Origin: Terripilifer sp031921685
Lineage (GTDB): Bacteria; Pseudomonadota; Alphaproteobacteria; Rhizobiales; Beijerinckiaceae
Direction: 5' to 3'
NCBI RefSeq assembly: GCF_031921685.1
Contig: NZ_JAPDHU010000002.1
Location: 372,001 to 436,000, forward strand
Length of the DNA stretch: 64,000 nt
The notes beneath the pieces were generated by a model that was given only the letters and a program-made list of their open reading frames with translations, did not search any database and had not been told where the DNA came from. Made by a program: the position numbers and the translations under genes. Below are positions 50,728 to 59,608 of the stretch, piece by piece; position 1 is the stretch's first letter, and every line of letters starts with the position of its first letter.

Positions 50728-51336
50728 TTAGGCGGACTTCAGTTCCGCTTCGGCGAACTCGTAGTTGGCGAGCTTGTCGAGGAAGTTCGTCACATAGTCG
50801 GGACGACGGTTGCGGAAGTCGAGATAGTAGCTGTGTTCCCACACGTCGAGGCCGAGAATGGCCTTGCCTTCGCCGGTGGCGAGCGGGTTCGAGCCGTTCG
50901 GGGTCTTGGTGACCTTCAGCTTGCCGTCCTTGCCGACGATGAGCCAGGCCCAGCCCGAGCCGAACTGGCTGATGGCCGCCGCCTTGAAGGCTTCCTTGAA
51001 CGCGTCGACGCCGCCGAGGTCTTCCTTGATCTTCGCTTCCAGAGCGCCCGGGATGGCGCCGCCCTTCGGCGACAGCGCCTTCCAGAACAGAATGTGATTC
51101 CAATGCTGGCCGGCATTGTTGAACACCGGAGCCATGTCGTCCTTGCCGAAGGACAATTTGACGATCTCTTCGAGGGATTTGCCCTTCAGCGCGTCGTTCT
51201 TTTCGACGAAGCCGTTGAGCGCGGTCACGTAAGCCTGATGGTGCTTGCCGTGGTGGAGTTCGAGGGTCTCCTGGCACATGCCCTTATCAGCCAGGGCGTT
51301 TTGGGAATAGGGCAGGGAGGGAAGTTCGAATGCCAT
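50728..51336 (-). CDS. sodB: Superoxide dismutase (Fe/Mn type)
   Basis: A 202-residue enzyme that dismutates superoxide. Metal ligands are visible: His28 in LELHHGKHHQAYV, the second His in NNAGQHWNHILFWKAL, and Asp/His in GLDVWEHSYYLDFRNRRPDYV. The pattern GGVDAFKEAFKAAAISQFGSGWAW is the usual Fe/Mn-SOD core. The sequence cannot decide Fe from Mn reliably; the family type in alphaproteobacteria is mostly iron. A promoter is recognisable at 51431-51459. Confidence 0.93.
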   Translation of the reverse strand: MAFELPSLPYSQNALADKGMCQETLELHHGKHHQAYVTALNGFVEKNDALKGKSLEEIVKLSFGKDDMAPVFNNAGQHWNHILFWKALSPKGGAIPGALEAKIKEDLGGVDAFKEAFKAAAISQFGSGWAWLIVGKDGKLKVTKTPNGSNPLATGEGKAILGLDVWEHSYYLDFRNRRPDYVTNFLDKLANYEFAEAELKSA

Positions 51337-51856
51337 TGTCGTTTTCTCCAGCTTTAAACCGATTTTCCTGCCAGTTCAGGCGATTGCGACAGGTCTTGGC
51401 GAAGTGCCGAGGCGGTTGGGCGAGGCCTACTAGTTAGAAAGGAAGCAGGTTCCCGTCAAGGAACGCGCGAAGGCCCCCGCCGATGATGGGCGCAAACACC
51501 TGGACCAAACGCCTGGGGGTCTGGTCGCCATCGACAACGCCTATCGGCATGATAGGCCCTGTCAAATGGCTGCGACGGTTTCACGACATCATGACGTGAA
51601 ACGCACCCTGTTCGGAAATGTTCCGCTTTGTCGATCGGCGCGGCCGAGAATCGGCCGGAGTTGGTCTTGCGGGGGCCGCGCGGGCCGATAGGGACCGTTC
51701 GGCGCATCGTGTCCTATTCCCACCGCCTTCCGATGTGCGCCCACGCACAAGCCGATGCCTGAGCGCGGCGCATGTTGACCGTGGTGCCACACGCTCGGTC
51801 CAGTTCTTCCGGCTCGAACGCGAGCGTGTTTCGGCGTAAGTGGATCACTCAAAGCG
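51337..51856. other. Gene-free gap of about 520 bases
   Basis: No coding frame here has a credible start site or protein-like composition; the long open frame on the minus strand (to 52032) is a codon shadow of the acyltransferase gene. The gap holds the sodB promoter (51431-51459) and a palindrome GTTTCACG (51578-51585), ACATCATGA, CGTGAAAC (51595-51602), perfect in both arms. Confidence 0.6.
51431..51459 (-). promoter_or_regulatory. Sigma-70-type promoter of sodB
   Basis: On the minus strand TTGACG (51459-51454), 17 bases, TAACTA (51436-51431). The leader before the sodB ATG is about 90 bases. Confidence 0.6.
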
Positions 51857-52558
51857 ATGAATGGAAATATCGTCGACAGATGGAAGCGGCGGGCAAATAA
51901 AATGAGCGGACCGCAAGCCAGGCCCCCTTTTGCCGGACGCATAGTGCAAGCGGTCGTGATCGTCTTTGCGCGTTTCATCACCGCCACGCGCGGTCGATGG
52001 GAAGGTGTCGCGCCGATCGACGAGCAACGCATCTATTTCGCCAATCATGTCAGTCACGGCGACTTCGTTCTGATCTGGACGGCGCTGCCGCGGCGGTTGC
52101 GAAGCCGCACGCGCCCCGTTGCCGGCTCCGATTACTGGCTGAAGAGTAGCCTGCGGCGTTTCATCGGCCGCGATGTCTTCAACGCCGTTCTCATCGACCG
52201 CAATCGAGACACGCGGATGGACGACCCGATCGTCCAGATGAGCGATGCTCTTGACGCTGGCGAATCCCTGATCGTGTTTCCCGAGGGCACGCGCAACACG
52301 ACGGAGGCGCCGCTGTTGGCTTTCAAGAGCGGTTTGTACCATCTGGCGACCGCCCGCCGCAGCGTTGCTCTGGTGCCGGTGTGGATCGACAACCTCAACC
52401 GCGTCATGCCGAAGGGCGAATTCGTGCCGATCCCGCTGATCTGCACCGTCACCTTCGGCGCGGCCCTGCATCTCGGCGAGAGCGAAGCGAAACAGGCGTT
52501 CTTGACCAGAGCCGAAGAGGCCCTGCTGGCCCTCTCTCCCAAGGCAAATACCCTATGA
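51857..52558 (+). CDS. 1-acyl-sn-glycerol-3-phosphate acyltransferase-like protein
   Basis: A 233-residue PlsC-family acyltransferase. Motif 1 is NHVSHGDFV (about residue 60) and motif 3 is FPEGTRNT (about 145), both needed for catalysis; a membrane-anchoring hydrophobic N-terminus precedes them. The start at 51857 may instead be ATG 51902. It is first in a cluster of four overlapping genes (acyltransferase, CDP-diglyceride synthase, small membrane protein, CDP-alcohol phosphotransferase), resembling the ynbA/ynbB type of accessory phospholipid cluster, not the core pls/cds genes. Confidence 0.82.
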   Translation: MNGNIVDRWKRRANKMSGPQARPPFAGRIVQAVVIVFARFITATRGRWEGVAPIDEQRIYFANHVSHGDFVLIWTALPRRLRSRTRPVAGSDYWLKSSLRRFIGRDVFNAVLIDRNRDTRMDDPIVQMSDALDAGESLIVFPEGTRNTTEAPLLAFKSGLYHLATARRSVALVPVWIDNLNRVMPKGEFVPIPLICTVTFGAALHLGESEAKQAFLTRAEEALLALSPKANTL

Positions 52559-53505
52559 CGGCGCCACCGCCCAATCTCGTGATCGTTCTGTCCGGGCTGC
52601 TCGTCATCCTGATCGTCGCCTCAGGCGTCGGTTATGGACTGCAACGCAAGCTTTCCCCCGACGGGACGAATGCGGTCATCGAGAACCTGAACGACCGCAT
52701 CCGCGCCTGGTGGGTGATGGTCGTATTGATGGGACTTGCGTTGATCGGTGGCAAGACCGGTGTGACGCTTCTCTTTGCGTTCTGCTCCTTCGCGGCCTTG
52801 CGCGAATTCATCACGCTCATCAACACGCGCCGAGCCGATCACTGGGCATTGGCGGCCGCCTTTTTCATCGTTCTGCCGGTGCAGTATTATCTCATCTGGA
52901 TCGACTGGTACGGTCTCTATTCGATCTTCATTCCCGTCTACGCTTTCTTGCTGATGCCGATCGTCGCGGCCTTGCGCGGCGACACCGACCGCTTTCTGGT
53001 GCGCATCGCCGAGGTGCAGTGGGCGCTGATGATCTGCGTCTTCTGCGTGTCTCATGTTCCGGCTTTGCTCAGTCTCGATATTGCTGATTATCACGGCCGT
53101 AACGTCTTGCTGATTGCTTTCCTCGTCATCGTCGTGCAGGCGAGCGACGTCCTGCAATATGTCTGGGGCAAGCTGCTTGGTCGCACCAAGATCGCGCCGA
53201 AATTGTCGCCTTCCAAGACGGTCGAGGGGTTCGTCGGCGGTGCGCTCTCCGCCATGGCCGTCGGCGCCGGTCTGTCCTGGATCACGCCCTTCACGCCATT
53301 GCAGGCCGCCTTACTGTCGTTTGTTATCGTTCTGATGGGCTTCTTTGGTGGCCTTGTGATGTCGGCGATCAAGCGCGACCGGGGCGTCAAGGACTGGGGC
53401 CATCTGATCGCCGGCCATGGCGGTTTCATCGACCGCCTCGATTCGGTGATCTTCTCGGCGCCGATCTTTTTCCATCTGGTGCGCTACGGCTGGTCGGCCA
53501 CATGA
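52555..53505 (+). CDS. Phosphatidate cytidylyltransferase-like membrane protein (CdsA/YnbB type)
   Basis: About 316 residues from ATG 52555 (the ATGA overlap with the acyltransferase stop). It has eight or so membrane spans and the CdsA signature near the end, SAIKRDRGVKDWGHLIAGHGG followed by FIDRLDS. The family makes CDP-diacylglycerol from CTP and phosphatidate. The N-terminal region (LNDRIRAWWVMVVLMG) has the LNxR pattern of the YnbB branch. Coupled translation on both sides ties it to its neighbours, so the product lipid is probably used by the CDP-alcohol enzyme two genes on. Confidence 0.85.
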   Translation: MTAPPPNLVIVLSGLLVILIVASGVGYGLQRKLSPDGTNAVIENLNDRIRAWWVMVVLMGLALIGGKTGVTLLFAFCSFAALREFITLINTRRADHWALAAAFFIVLPVQYYLIWIDWYGLYSIFIPVYAFLLMPIVAALRGDTDRFLVRIAEVQWALMICVFCVSHVPALLSLDIADYHGRNVLLIAFLVIVVQASDVLQYVWGKLLGRTKIAPKLSPSKTVEGFVGGALSAMAVGAGLSWITPFTPLQAALLSFVIVLMGFFGGLVMSAIKRDRGVKDWGHLIAGHGGFIDRLDSVIFSAPIFFHLVRYGWSAT

Positions 53506-53906
53506 GCGCGCTGTTCACCCGTCTGGCGCGCAGCAGCGTTACCCATGTTGCTGTCGCCTTCCTTCTGATGGGGAGCTGGGCCGCCTTTGCCAACCATAGC
53601 CATCCGATGCCGGCGCCGCTCTATGCCGGACTGATCCAGGGGACGATTTCCGCCTGCATCACCTTGGTTCTGAAACGCGGGATCGAATATCTCGCCAGAC
53701 ATTTCGAAGGATTGGCCGGCCTCATCCTCCCACCGGTGATCGCCGGATTGATTTCGGCAAGTTTGCTAACCGCTATTCATATGATCGCCGGCACACCGGA
53801 GATCGCCACGACGATCGCGGTGCCGCTAACGGTCGCGACCAGCTACGCGGCGCTTTACAATCTCTCTCTTTGGCGAGCCGGAAAACTCGATGACCAACGA
53901 TCCTGA
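53502..53906 (+). CDS. Small membrane protein of unknown function in the lipid cluster
   Basis: A 134-residue protein with four predicted hydrophobic segments (VAFLLMGSWAAFANH; LIQGTISACITLVL; GLILPPVIAGLISASLL; TIAVPLTVATSYAALYNLSLW). The ATGA overlap at 53502 couples it to the CdsA-type gene, and the next gene begins 17 bases before its end. No family recognised. Position suggests a partner subunit or lipid-handling accessory protein of the cluster. Confidence 0.7.
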   Translation: MSALFTRLARSSVTHVAVAFLLMGSWAAFANHSHPMPAPLYAGLIQGTISACITLVLKRGIEYLARHFEGLAGLILPPVIAGLISASLLTAIHMIAGTPEIATTIAVPLTVATSYAALYNLSLWRAGKLDDQRS

Positions 53907-54531
53907 CCGCCGCCCTCTGTCGAGCCGCGACACGGGCTGGGCGCATGCAATCGCCCGTTTCCTGACGACCTCGGGGCTTTCGCCCAATCAAATCTCCATC
54001 GCCAGCATGGTGATGGCAGCGCTGGCCGGCATTGCCTTCTGGCGCGCCGGTCTGGCGGATGGCACGCCGCGTGCGGTTCTCTTCATCGTGGCGGTCCTGT
54101 TCTGTCAGCTCCGGCTGCTCTGCAATCTGTTCGATGGCATGGTCGCCATCGAAGGCGACAAGCGCAGTGCCGATGGCGCGTTTTGGAACGAGTTTCCAGA
54201 TCGTATCGCCGATCTGCTGATTTTTGGCGGCGCCGGTTACGGCGTCGGCGAGCCAGCCCTCGGTTGGGCCGGGGCCAGTTTCGCGATCCTGACGGCTTAT
54301 ACCCGCGAACTGGGCCGTGCCTGCGGCCTGCCGGCCGATTTCTCCGGCCCGATGGCCAAACAGCATCGCATGGCGACGATCAGTGTGGCGGGACTGCTGT
54401 CATTGTTCGAGCCGCTCTGGGGTGGCCACAATCAAGTCCTCACGGTGGCGCTCTGGCTGATTGTCATCGGAGCCATCGTCACGACGCTTCGGCGCGCGAT
54501 CCGCATCGTGCGCGCGCTGCGGGTCGGCTGA
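53890..54531 (+). CDS. CDP-alcohol phosphatidyltransferase-like protein with non-consensus active site
   Basis: A 213-residue membrane protein of the CDP-alcohol phosphotransferase fold. The family motif is DxxDGxxAR, 8 residues, GxxxDxxxD. Here the aligned stretch is NLFDGMVAI (79-87) and then GAFWNEFPD (96-104), with spacing exactly as expected but Asn79 for the first Asp, Ile87 for Arg and Asn100 for the third Asp; Asp82 and Asp104 are kept. The protein may bind lipid-linked CDP with altered metal chemistry, or act on an unusual substrate. It ends the four-gene cluster. Confidence 0.8.
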   Translation: MTNDPDRRPLSSRDTGWAHAIARFLTTSGLSPNQISIASMVMAALAGIAFWRAGLADGTPRAVLFIVAVLFCQLRLLCNLFDGMVAIEGDKRSADGAFWNEFPDRIADLLIFGGAGYGVGEPALGWAGASFAILTAYTRELGRACGLPADFSGPMAKQHRMATISVAGLLSLFEPLWGGHNQVLTVALWLIVIGAIVTTLRRAIRIVRALRVG

Positions 54532-54534
54532 GAC

Positions 54535-55470
54535 CTAGCTCGCGGTGCGCGCGTGTTCGCGGACGATGAGCAATTGCGCGGCTGTCGATGCGGCGATGAC
54601 CGCCGGCAGCTTGCCTTCGATCGCTTCGATACCGATCGGGCAGACGAGCCGTGCAATCGTGTCCGTGGCCAGACCGAGATCGGCCAGGCGATGTTCGAAG
54701 CGAGCCCGTTTGGTGGCCGATCCGATGAGCCCGACATAGGGAAAGCGCCGCGCCGCGAGCGCCCGTGCGACGATATCAAAATCGAGCGCATGCGAATGGG
54801 TCATGATCAGGATGAAGGCGTCCTTGTCGGCCGCAGCGATTTCCTCGACCGGATTGGTACTGGCGACCGGCGTCACATTGGCTGGCATGGCAGCAGGAAA
54901 CATCTTGCGGCGTGGATCGATCCAGCGCACCGTGAAGGGCAGGGGCGCGAGCGCCAGCACCAAGGCGCGGCCGACATGGCCGGCACCGAAGAGCAAGAGG
55001 CTCGTCGGCACCTCCTCGAAATTCTCGACATATTCGCTGGCGCCCATGGCGCTGTCCTCGCCGATCGGCGCGATGCGCCGCTTCATGCGGCCGTCGGCAC
55101 CGACGCTCGCGACGATATATTGCCGGTGCGTAACATCGGCGAGCGCGCGCAGTTCCGCGAGATGGTTGCGGTCGAAGGTTTCGATCCGCACCCAGACGCG
55201 GCCGCCGCAGCATTGGCCGAGGTCTGGCCCCAGCGCCTGCGACCGTTCGATCACCGGCTCCTTGGCGCGGGCGAGCGCTTCGCGCGCATGGGCGATGGCT
55301 TCATATTCGAGCGCGCCGCCGCCGATCGTGCCGTTGAAGGCGCCTGACGGACGCACCACCATCCAGGCGCCGGCATCGCGCGGGCTGGAGCCGGCGGTGC
55401 GCGGCAGGCTGACCAGCGCGGCGCTGCCTTCGCCGGCAATCGCGTCAAGCAGCAGCTTGAACGGCGTCAT
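54535..55470 (-). CDS. xdhC: Xanthine dehydrogenase accessory protein XdhC
   Basis: A 311-residue protein that matures the molybdenum cofactor (sulfuration and insertion) for the XdhB subunit. Family features: VSLPRTAGSSPRDAGAWMVVRPSG at the N-terminus, DLGQCCGGRVWVRIETFD with the Cys pair (about residue 88), the Rossmann segment TSLLLFGAGHVGRALVLAL, and IGSATKRARFEHRLADLG. It overlaps the end of xdhB by 4 bases and is last in the operon. Confidence 0.92.
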   Translation of the reverse strand: MTPFKLLLDAIAGEGSAALVSLPRTAGSSPRDAGAWMVVRPSGAFNGTIGGGALEYEAIAHAREALARAKEPVIERSQALGPDLGQCCGGRVWVRIETFDRNHLAELRALADVTHRQYIVASVGADGRMKRRIAPIGEDSAMGASEYVENFEEVPTSLLLFGAGHVGRALVLALAPLPFTVRWIDPRRKMFPAAMPANVTPVASTNPVEEIAAADKDAFILIMTHSHALDFDIVARALAARRFPYVGLIGSATKRARFEHRLADLGLATDTIARLVCPIGIEAIEGKLPAVIAASTAAQLLIVREHARTAS

Positions 55471-57809
55471 GGTCGTTTGGCGAGCGTATTGGTGAGCGCC
55501 TCGGCCGCCATCAGGATGCGCTCCGGCGTCGCCGGCGCATCGAGCGGCACTTGTCGTCCAGGCGCCAGGCTATGCAGCGCGTCGAGAATGGCCGAGAAGA
55601 CCGAGATCGCCAGCATGAACGGCGGTTCGCCGACCGCCTTGGAACGGTAGATCGTGACTTCGCGATTGGGATGGTCGAGCAGATCGACGCGGAAATCCTT
55701 CGGCACGTCGGAAGCGACGGGAATTTTATAGGTCGAAGGCGCGTGGGTGGTCAGAATGCCCTTGTCGTTGAAGACCAGTTCTTCCGTCGTCAGCCAGCCC
55801 ATGCCCTGCACGAAGCCGCCTTCGATCTGGCCTTTGTCGAGAGCCGGATTCAGCGAATTGCCGACGTCGTGCAGCACGTCGACGCGGGTCACTTTCATCT
55901 CGCCGGTAAGGGTATCGATGATGACTTCGGAACAGGCCGCGCCATAGGCATAGTAAAGGAACGGACGGCCTTTGCGGGCTTCGCGATCCCATTCGATCTT
56001 CGGTGTCTTGTAGAAGCCCGCATGCGAGAGCTGCACGCGCGCCTGCCGGCATTGCTTGGCGAAGTCGGGGAAGGGCACGGTCGCGTTGCCGATGTAGACC
56101 ACGCCGTCGCGGAAGGCGATGCTGTTCTCCGGCACGCCATAGGCCTCGACCGCATGCGCGATCATCCGCGCCTTGATGGAGGCAGCGGCAATCTGCGCCG
56201 CCATGCCGTTGAGATCGGAGCCGGAGCTGGCAGCGGTGGGCGATGTATTGGGCACTTTCGCCGTATTGGTGGCGGTGACGCGCACCCAATCAAGGGGAAT
56301 GCCGAACTCCTCGGCCACCACCTGCGCCACTTTGGTGAACAGGCCCTGGCCCATTTCCGTGCCGCCGTGGTTCAGATGCACCGAGCCGTCCTGATAGACA
56401 TGGACCAAGGCGCCGGCCTGGTTCATGGCGATCAGGGTGAAGGAAATACCGAACTGCACGGGCGTCAGCGCCAGGCCTTTCTTGAGGATCGGCGATGTCG
56501 CATTGAACGCGGCGATGGCAGCCTTGCGCCGGCGATAGTCGCTGGAGGCTTCGAGCTTGTCGAGCAGCGCGACGAGGACGTCCGCATCCTCGGCCTTTTG
56601 CCCATAGGGCGTCAGGTCGCCGCCGGGCCGCAGGAGGTTGGCCTTGCGCACGTCGAGTGGATCGAGCCCGGTGGTATGAGCGATGCCGTCCATCGCGCGT
56701 TCGATCGCCAGCATGCCCTGCGGTCCGCCGAAGCCGCGAAAGGCGGTATTCGAAACGGTGTTGGTGCGCAGCCGCGTCGACAGGATTTTCACCTGCGGCA
56801 GCCAATAGCAATTGCCGGCATGGAACATGGCACGATCGCACACACCAGGCGACAGATCGACCGAGCAGCCGCAGCGCGCATGCAAGGTCACGTTATAAGC
56901 GCTGACCTGGCCGCGCGCGTCGAAGCCAATAGCCCAATCGGCGCGAAAATCATGGCGCTTGCCGGTGATGGCAAAATCATCGTCGCGATCGAGCCGCACC
57001 TTGCAGGGCTTGCCGGTGACGCGCGCCGCGAGCGCCGCCATCACGGCGGTCTGCGCTGCCTGGCTCTCCTTGCCGCCGAAGCCGCCGCCCATGCGGCGGG
57101 TTTCGACGGTGACGAAAGCATCCGGCATGGCGAGCACGCGCGCCACCACATGCTGCACTTCCGTCGGATCCTGCGTCGACGAATGGACGAGGATTTCGCC
57201 GGCTTCACCGGGAACGGCGAGAGCGGCCTGTCCCTCGAGATAGAAATGTTCCTGGCCGCCGATCTGCAATTGCCCCGCAAGTTGCAACGGCGCGGATTTG
57301 ATCGCGTCCGCTGGATCGCCGCGATTGAAATCATAATCCGGCAGCACTTTCGCATTGGCCGCCAATGCATCCTCAATGGTGAGAAGCGGTTTGCTCGGCG
57401 TGATCTCGACACGCGCCAGTTTGGCGGCGCGGCGGGCTTCATCGCGCGTGCGCGCCACCACCGCGAAGATCACCTGGCCGGCGAAGACGATCTCTTTCTC
57501 GGCGAACAGCGGATCGTCACCAAAAGCCGGCGCCACGTCGTTCTTGCCGGGAATGTCGGTGGGGGTGAGAACCGCGACGACACCGGGCGCGGTCCGCACC
57601 GCATCGAGATCGATCTTGGTGATCGTGCCGCTGGCAACGTTGGCGAGGCCGGGCGCCACATGCAGCGTGCCTGCGGGTTCGAGTATGTCGTCGATATAGG
57701 GCGCGACGCCGCGCACATGCAGGCGGGCGGAATCATGCGGGGAGGGTTTGCGCACGATCGACAGGCGCTCGCCGCTGGCTTCCGGGGCCATATGTTCATT
57801 CGGCAGCAT
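55467..57809 (-). CDS. xdhB: Xanthine dehydrogenase molybdopterin-binding subunit
   Basis: A 780-residue molybdenum subunit. It has the conserved RRMGGGFGGKESQAAQTAVMAALA segment, the Mo-pocket FRGFGGPQGMLAIERAMDGIA, HLNHGGTEMGQGLFTKVAQVVAEEFGIP and AVGEPPFMLAISVFSAILDAL with the acidic catalytic region. Substrates of the enzyme are hypoxanthine and xanthine. Overlap of 14 bases with xdhA and 4 with xdhC shows a tight operon. Confidence 0.94.
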   Translation of the reverse strand: MLPNEHMAPEASGERLSIVRKPSPHDSARLHVRGVAPYIDDILEPAGTLHVAPGLANVASGTITKIDLDAVRTAPGVVAVLTPTDIPGKNDVAPAFGDDPLFAEKEIVFAGQVIFAVVARTRDEARRAAKLARVEITPSKPLLTIEDALAANAKVLPDYDFNRGDPADAIKSAPLQLAGQLQIGGQEHFYLEGQAALAVPGEAGEILVHSSTQDPTEVQHVVARVLAMPDAFVTVETRRMGGGFGGKESQAAQTAVMAALAARVTGKPCKVRLDRDDDFAITGKRHDFRADWAIGFDARGQVSAYNVTLHARCGCSVDLSPGVCDRAMFHAGNCYWLPQVKILSTRLRTNTVSNTAFRGFGGPQGMLAIERAMDGIAHTTGLDPLDVRKANLLRPGGDLTPYGQKAEDADVLVALLDKLEASSDYRRRKAAIAAFNATSPILKKGLALTPVQFGISFTLIAMNQAGALVHVYQDGSVHLNHGGTEMGQGLFTKVAQVVAEEFGIPLDWVRVTATNTAKVPNTSPTAASSGSDLNGMAAQIAAASIKARMIAHAVEAYGVPENSIAFRDGVVYIGNATVPFPDFAKQCRQARVQLSHAGFYKTPKIEWDREARKGRPFLYYAYGAACSEVIIDTLTGEMKVTRVDVLHDVGNSLNPALDKGQIEGGFVQGMGWLTTEELVFNDKGILTTHAPSTYKIPVASDVPKDFRVDLLDHPNREVTIYRSKAVGEPPFMLAISVFSAILDALHSLAPGRQVPLDAPATPERILMAAEALTNTLAKRP

Positions 57810-59307
57810 CGATCAATCCCAAATCTGAGTTGAAGGCGAGAAGGCGCGTCGCGCCGCCGCCGCCAGCCTCGATGAAAGCCTTGCGCAGCAGATTGCGCGC
57901 GACGAGCTGGCGATAGGCGGCACTGGCGCGCATGTCGCTGATCGGTTGCAGGTCATCGGCCAGCGCATTCAGCGCGACGCTCCAGGTCCGCTCGTCGTCG
58001 AGCACGACGCGCAGACAGGCGGCCTCGGTCTTGCGAGCGCGTGCCGGAATGCCGGCCATGCCGCCAAAGCCCGTGCGCGCGCAGACGATGCGCTTGCCGT
58101 CAAGTGTGAATTTGAACGCGGCCAGCACGGCGGAAATGTCCTCGTCGAACCGTTTGCTGACCTTGTAGATATGCACGCTGTCATCGGTCGCTGGCCGCTT
58201 GACGATGATGCGGCGGACATATTCGCCGACCTGCCGATCCTGCTTCTTATAGGCGAGAAAGAAATCTTCCAGCGGCAAGGTGCGGCGCACGTCACGGCGC
58301 TGCAGCTCGATGGTGGCGCCCAGCGCGATGAGGCTGGGCGCGAGATCGCCGATCGGCGAGCCATTGGCGATATTGCCGCCCACCGTGCCGGACGCGCGCA
58401 CCTGTGCCGAGCCAAAGCGGCGCATGACTTCGCCAAGATCGGCATGCAACTCGCCCAAGAGCGGCGCCGCGTCGGCGAGCTTGACGCCAGCGCCCAGCGA
58501 GAGCTCGCCCGACGTTGCTTGGATTTCGTCGAAGCCCTGTACGCGGCCGAGCCAGATCACTTTTTTCGGGGCGGCGAGGCCCTTGGTGATGCTCAGCCCA
58601 AAATCGGTGGCACCGCCGACGAGATGCGCTTCGGGATTGTTGGCATAGAGCCGCGACAGGGTGGCTTCACGCGCCGGCGCGGCGAAGAAAGCGTTTTCAT
58701 CGCCAATAAAGATGTCTTCGGCGGCGGCTTCGAGCACCGGGGCCGGAGCGGGCAGGGCGGACCGTTCCGTCGTGGCGCAGGCATCCATCATCGCATCGAT
58801 GATCGGCCGGTAGCCGGTACAGCGGCAGAGGTTGCCGGCGAGCGCGTCGCAGATGCTGCCGCGCGTGACTGGTACGTCGCTCTGCCGATAGAGCGTGAAC
58901 AGGCTCATGACGATGCCCGGCGTGCAGAAGCCGCATTGTGAGCCGTGATGGTCGACCATCGCCTGTTGCACGGGATGCAGCGTGCCGTTAGCGGCGAGAT
59001 CCTCGACGGTGACGACTTCGGCGCCGTCCACCTGCCCGAGCAGCAGGATGCAGGCATTCACCGGCAGATATTCGGTCTTGCCGTTGCGCTGCCGGCTGAG
59101 AGCGACCGTGCAGGCGCCGCAATCGCCTTCGGCGCAGCCTTCCTTGGTGCCGGTGGCCCGCGCGTCGAGCCGCAGCCAATCGAGCAGGGTGGCGTGCGGC
59201 GCGAAGTCCGATATCTCGACAGGCGCGCCGCGAAACGTGAAGCGGATCGCCGCGCGGGGGTGGCTTTGGGGCTGGCCAGGGCTGCTCAACACTTTTTCAC
59301 GCCTCAT
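57796..59307 (-). CDS. xdhA: Xanthine dehydrogenase small subunit (2Fe-2S and FAD)
   Basis: About 503 residues from ATG 59307 (MRREKVLSS); longer in-frame starts are not supported. Two 2Fe-2S domains come first: GTKEGCAEGDCGACTVAL and HGSQCGFCTPGIVMSLF, with LAGNLCRCTGYRPI. The FAD domain follows (HLVGGATDFGLSITKGLA; VGGNIANGSPIGDLAPSLIALGA). It passes electrons from the Mo site to NAD. First gene of the xdhABC operon. Confidence 0.93.
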   Translation of the reverse strand: MRREKVLSSPGQPQSHPRAAIRFTFRGAPVEISDFAPHATLLDWLRLDARATGTKEGCAEGDCGACTVALSRQRNGKTEYLPVNACILLLGQVDGAEVVTVEDLAANGTLHPVQQAMVDHHGSQCGFCTPGIVMSLFTLYRQSDVPVTRGSICDALAGNLCRCTGYRPIIDAMMDACATTERSALPAPAPVLEAAAEDIFIGDENAFFAAPAREATLSRLYANNPEAHLVGGATDFGLSITKGLAAPKKVIWLGRVQGFDEIQATSGELSLGAGVKLADAAPLLGELHADLGEVMRRFGSAQVRASGTVGGNIANGSPIGDLAPSLIALGATIELQRRDVRRTLPLEDFFLAYKKQDRQVGEYVRRIIVKRPATDDSVHIYKVSKRFDEDISAVLAAFKFTLDGKRIVCARTGFGGMAGIPARARKTEAACLRVVLDDERTWSVALNALADDLQPISDMRASAAYRQLVARNLLRKAFIEAGGGGATRLLAFNSDLGLIDAAE

Positions 59308-59608
59308 CCTGCTGTCTGCAACTGTCTCACGAACGATCGGCACGCGCCAAGGCCGCGGACGGCCGCCCAAACCTGCCCACTTTAAAAGGGGAGCAAATTA
59401 GATTCCAGTTGAAACGGGCCGATCCGGGTTTTGTTGCGGCCTGGCGTCGCGCCTCAATCCGTGCAGGTGCCCGGGAACACCCGTAGAAACCGTAATTCAC
59501 TATTGAAATTTGTCCGGCGCCCTGAAACAACGCAACCGAATTGAGGCAGACGCGACCCGCCGCGACACAGCGGATCGAAGGTCGCGCGGAAAAGGGTCGA
59601 GGGACGCC

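Noticed and set aside
51589..52032. 147-codon minus-strand frame in the gap after sodB
   Set aside because: Runs into the acyltransferase gene in antisense; no start site and atypical residue use.
55551..57833. 760-codon open frame on the plus strand antisense to xdhB
   Set aside because: Exactly mirrors xdhB; composition rich in Arg, His and Gly with no recognisable domain, as expected from G+C-rich shadow.
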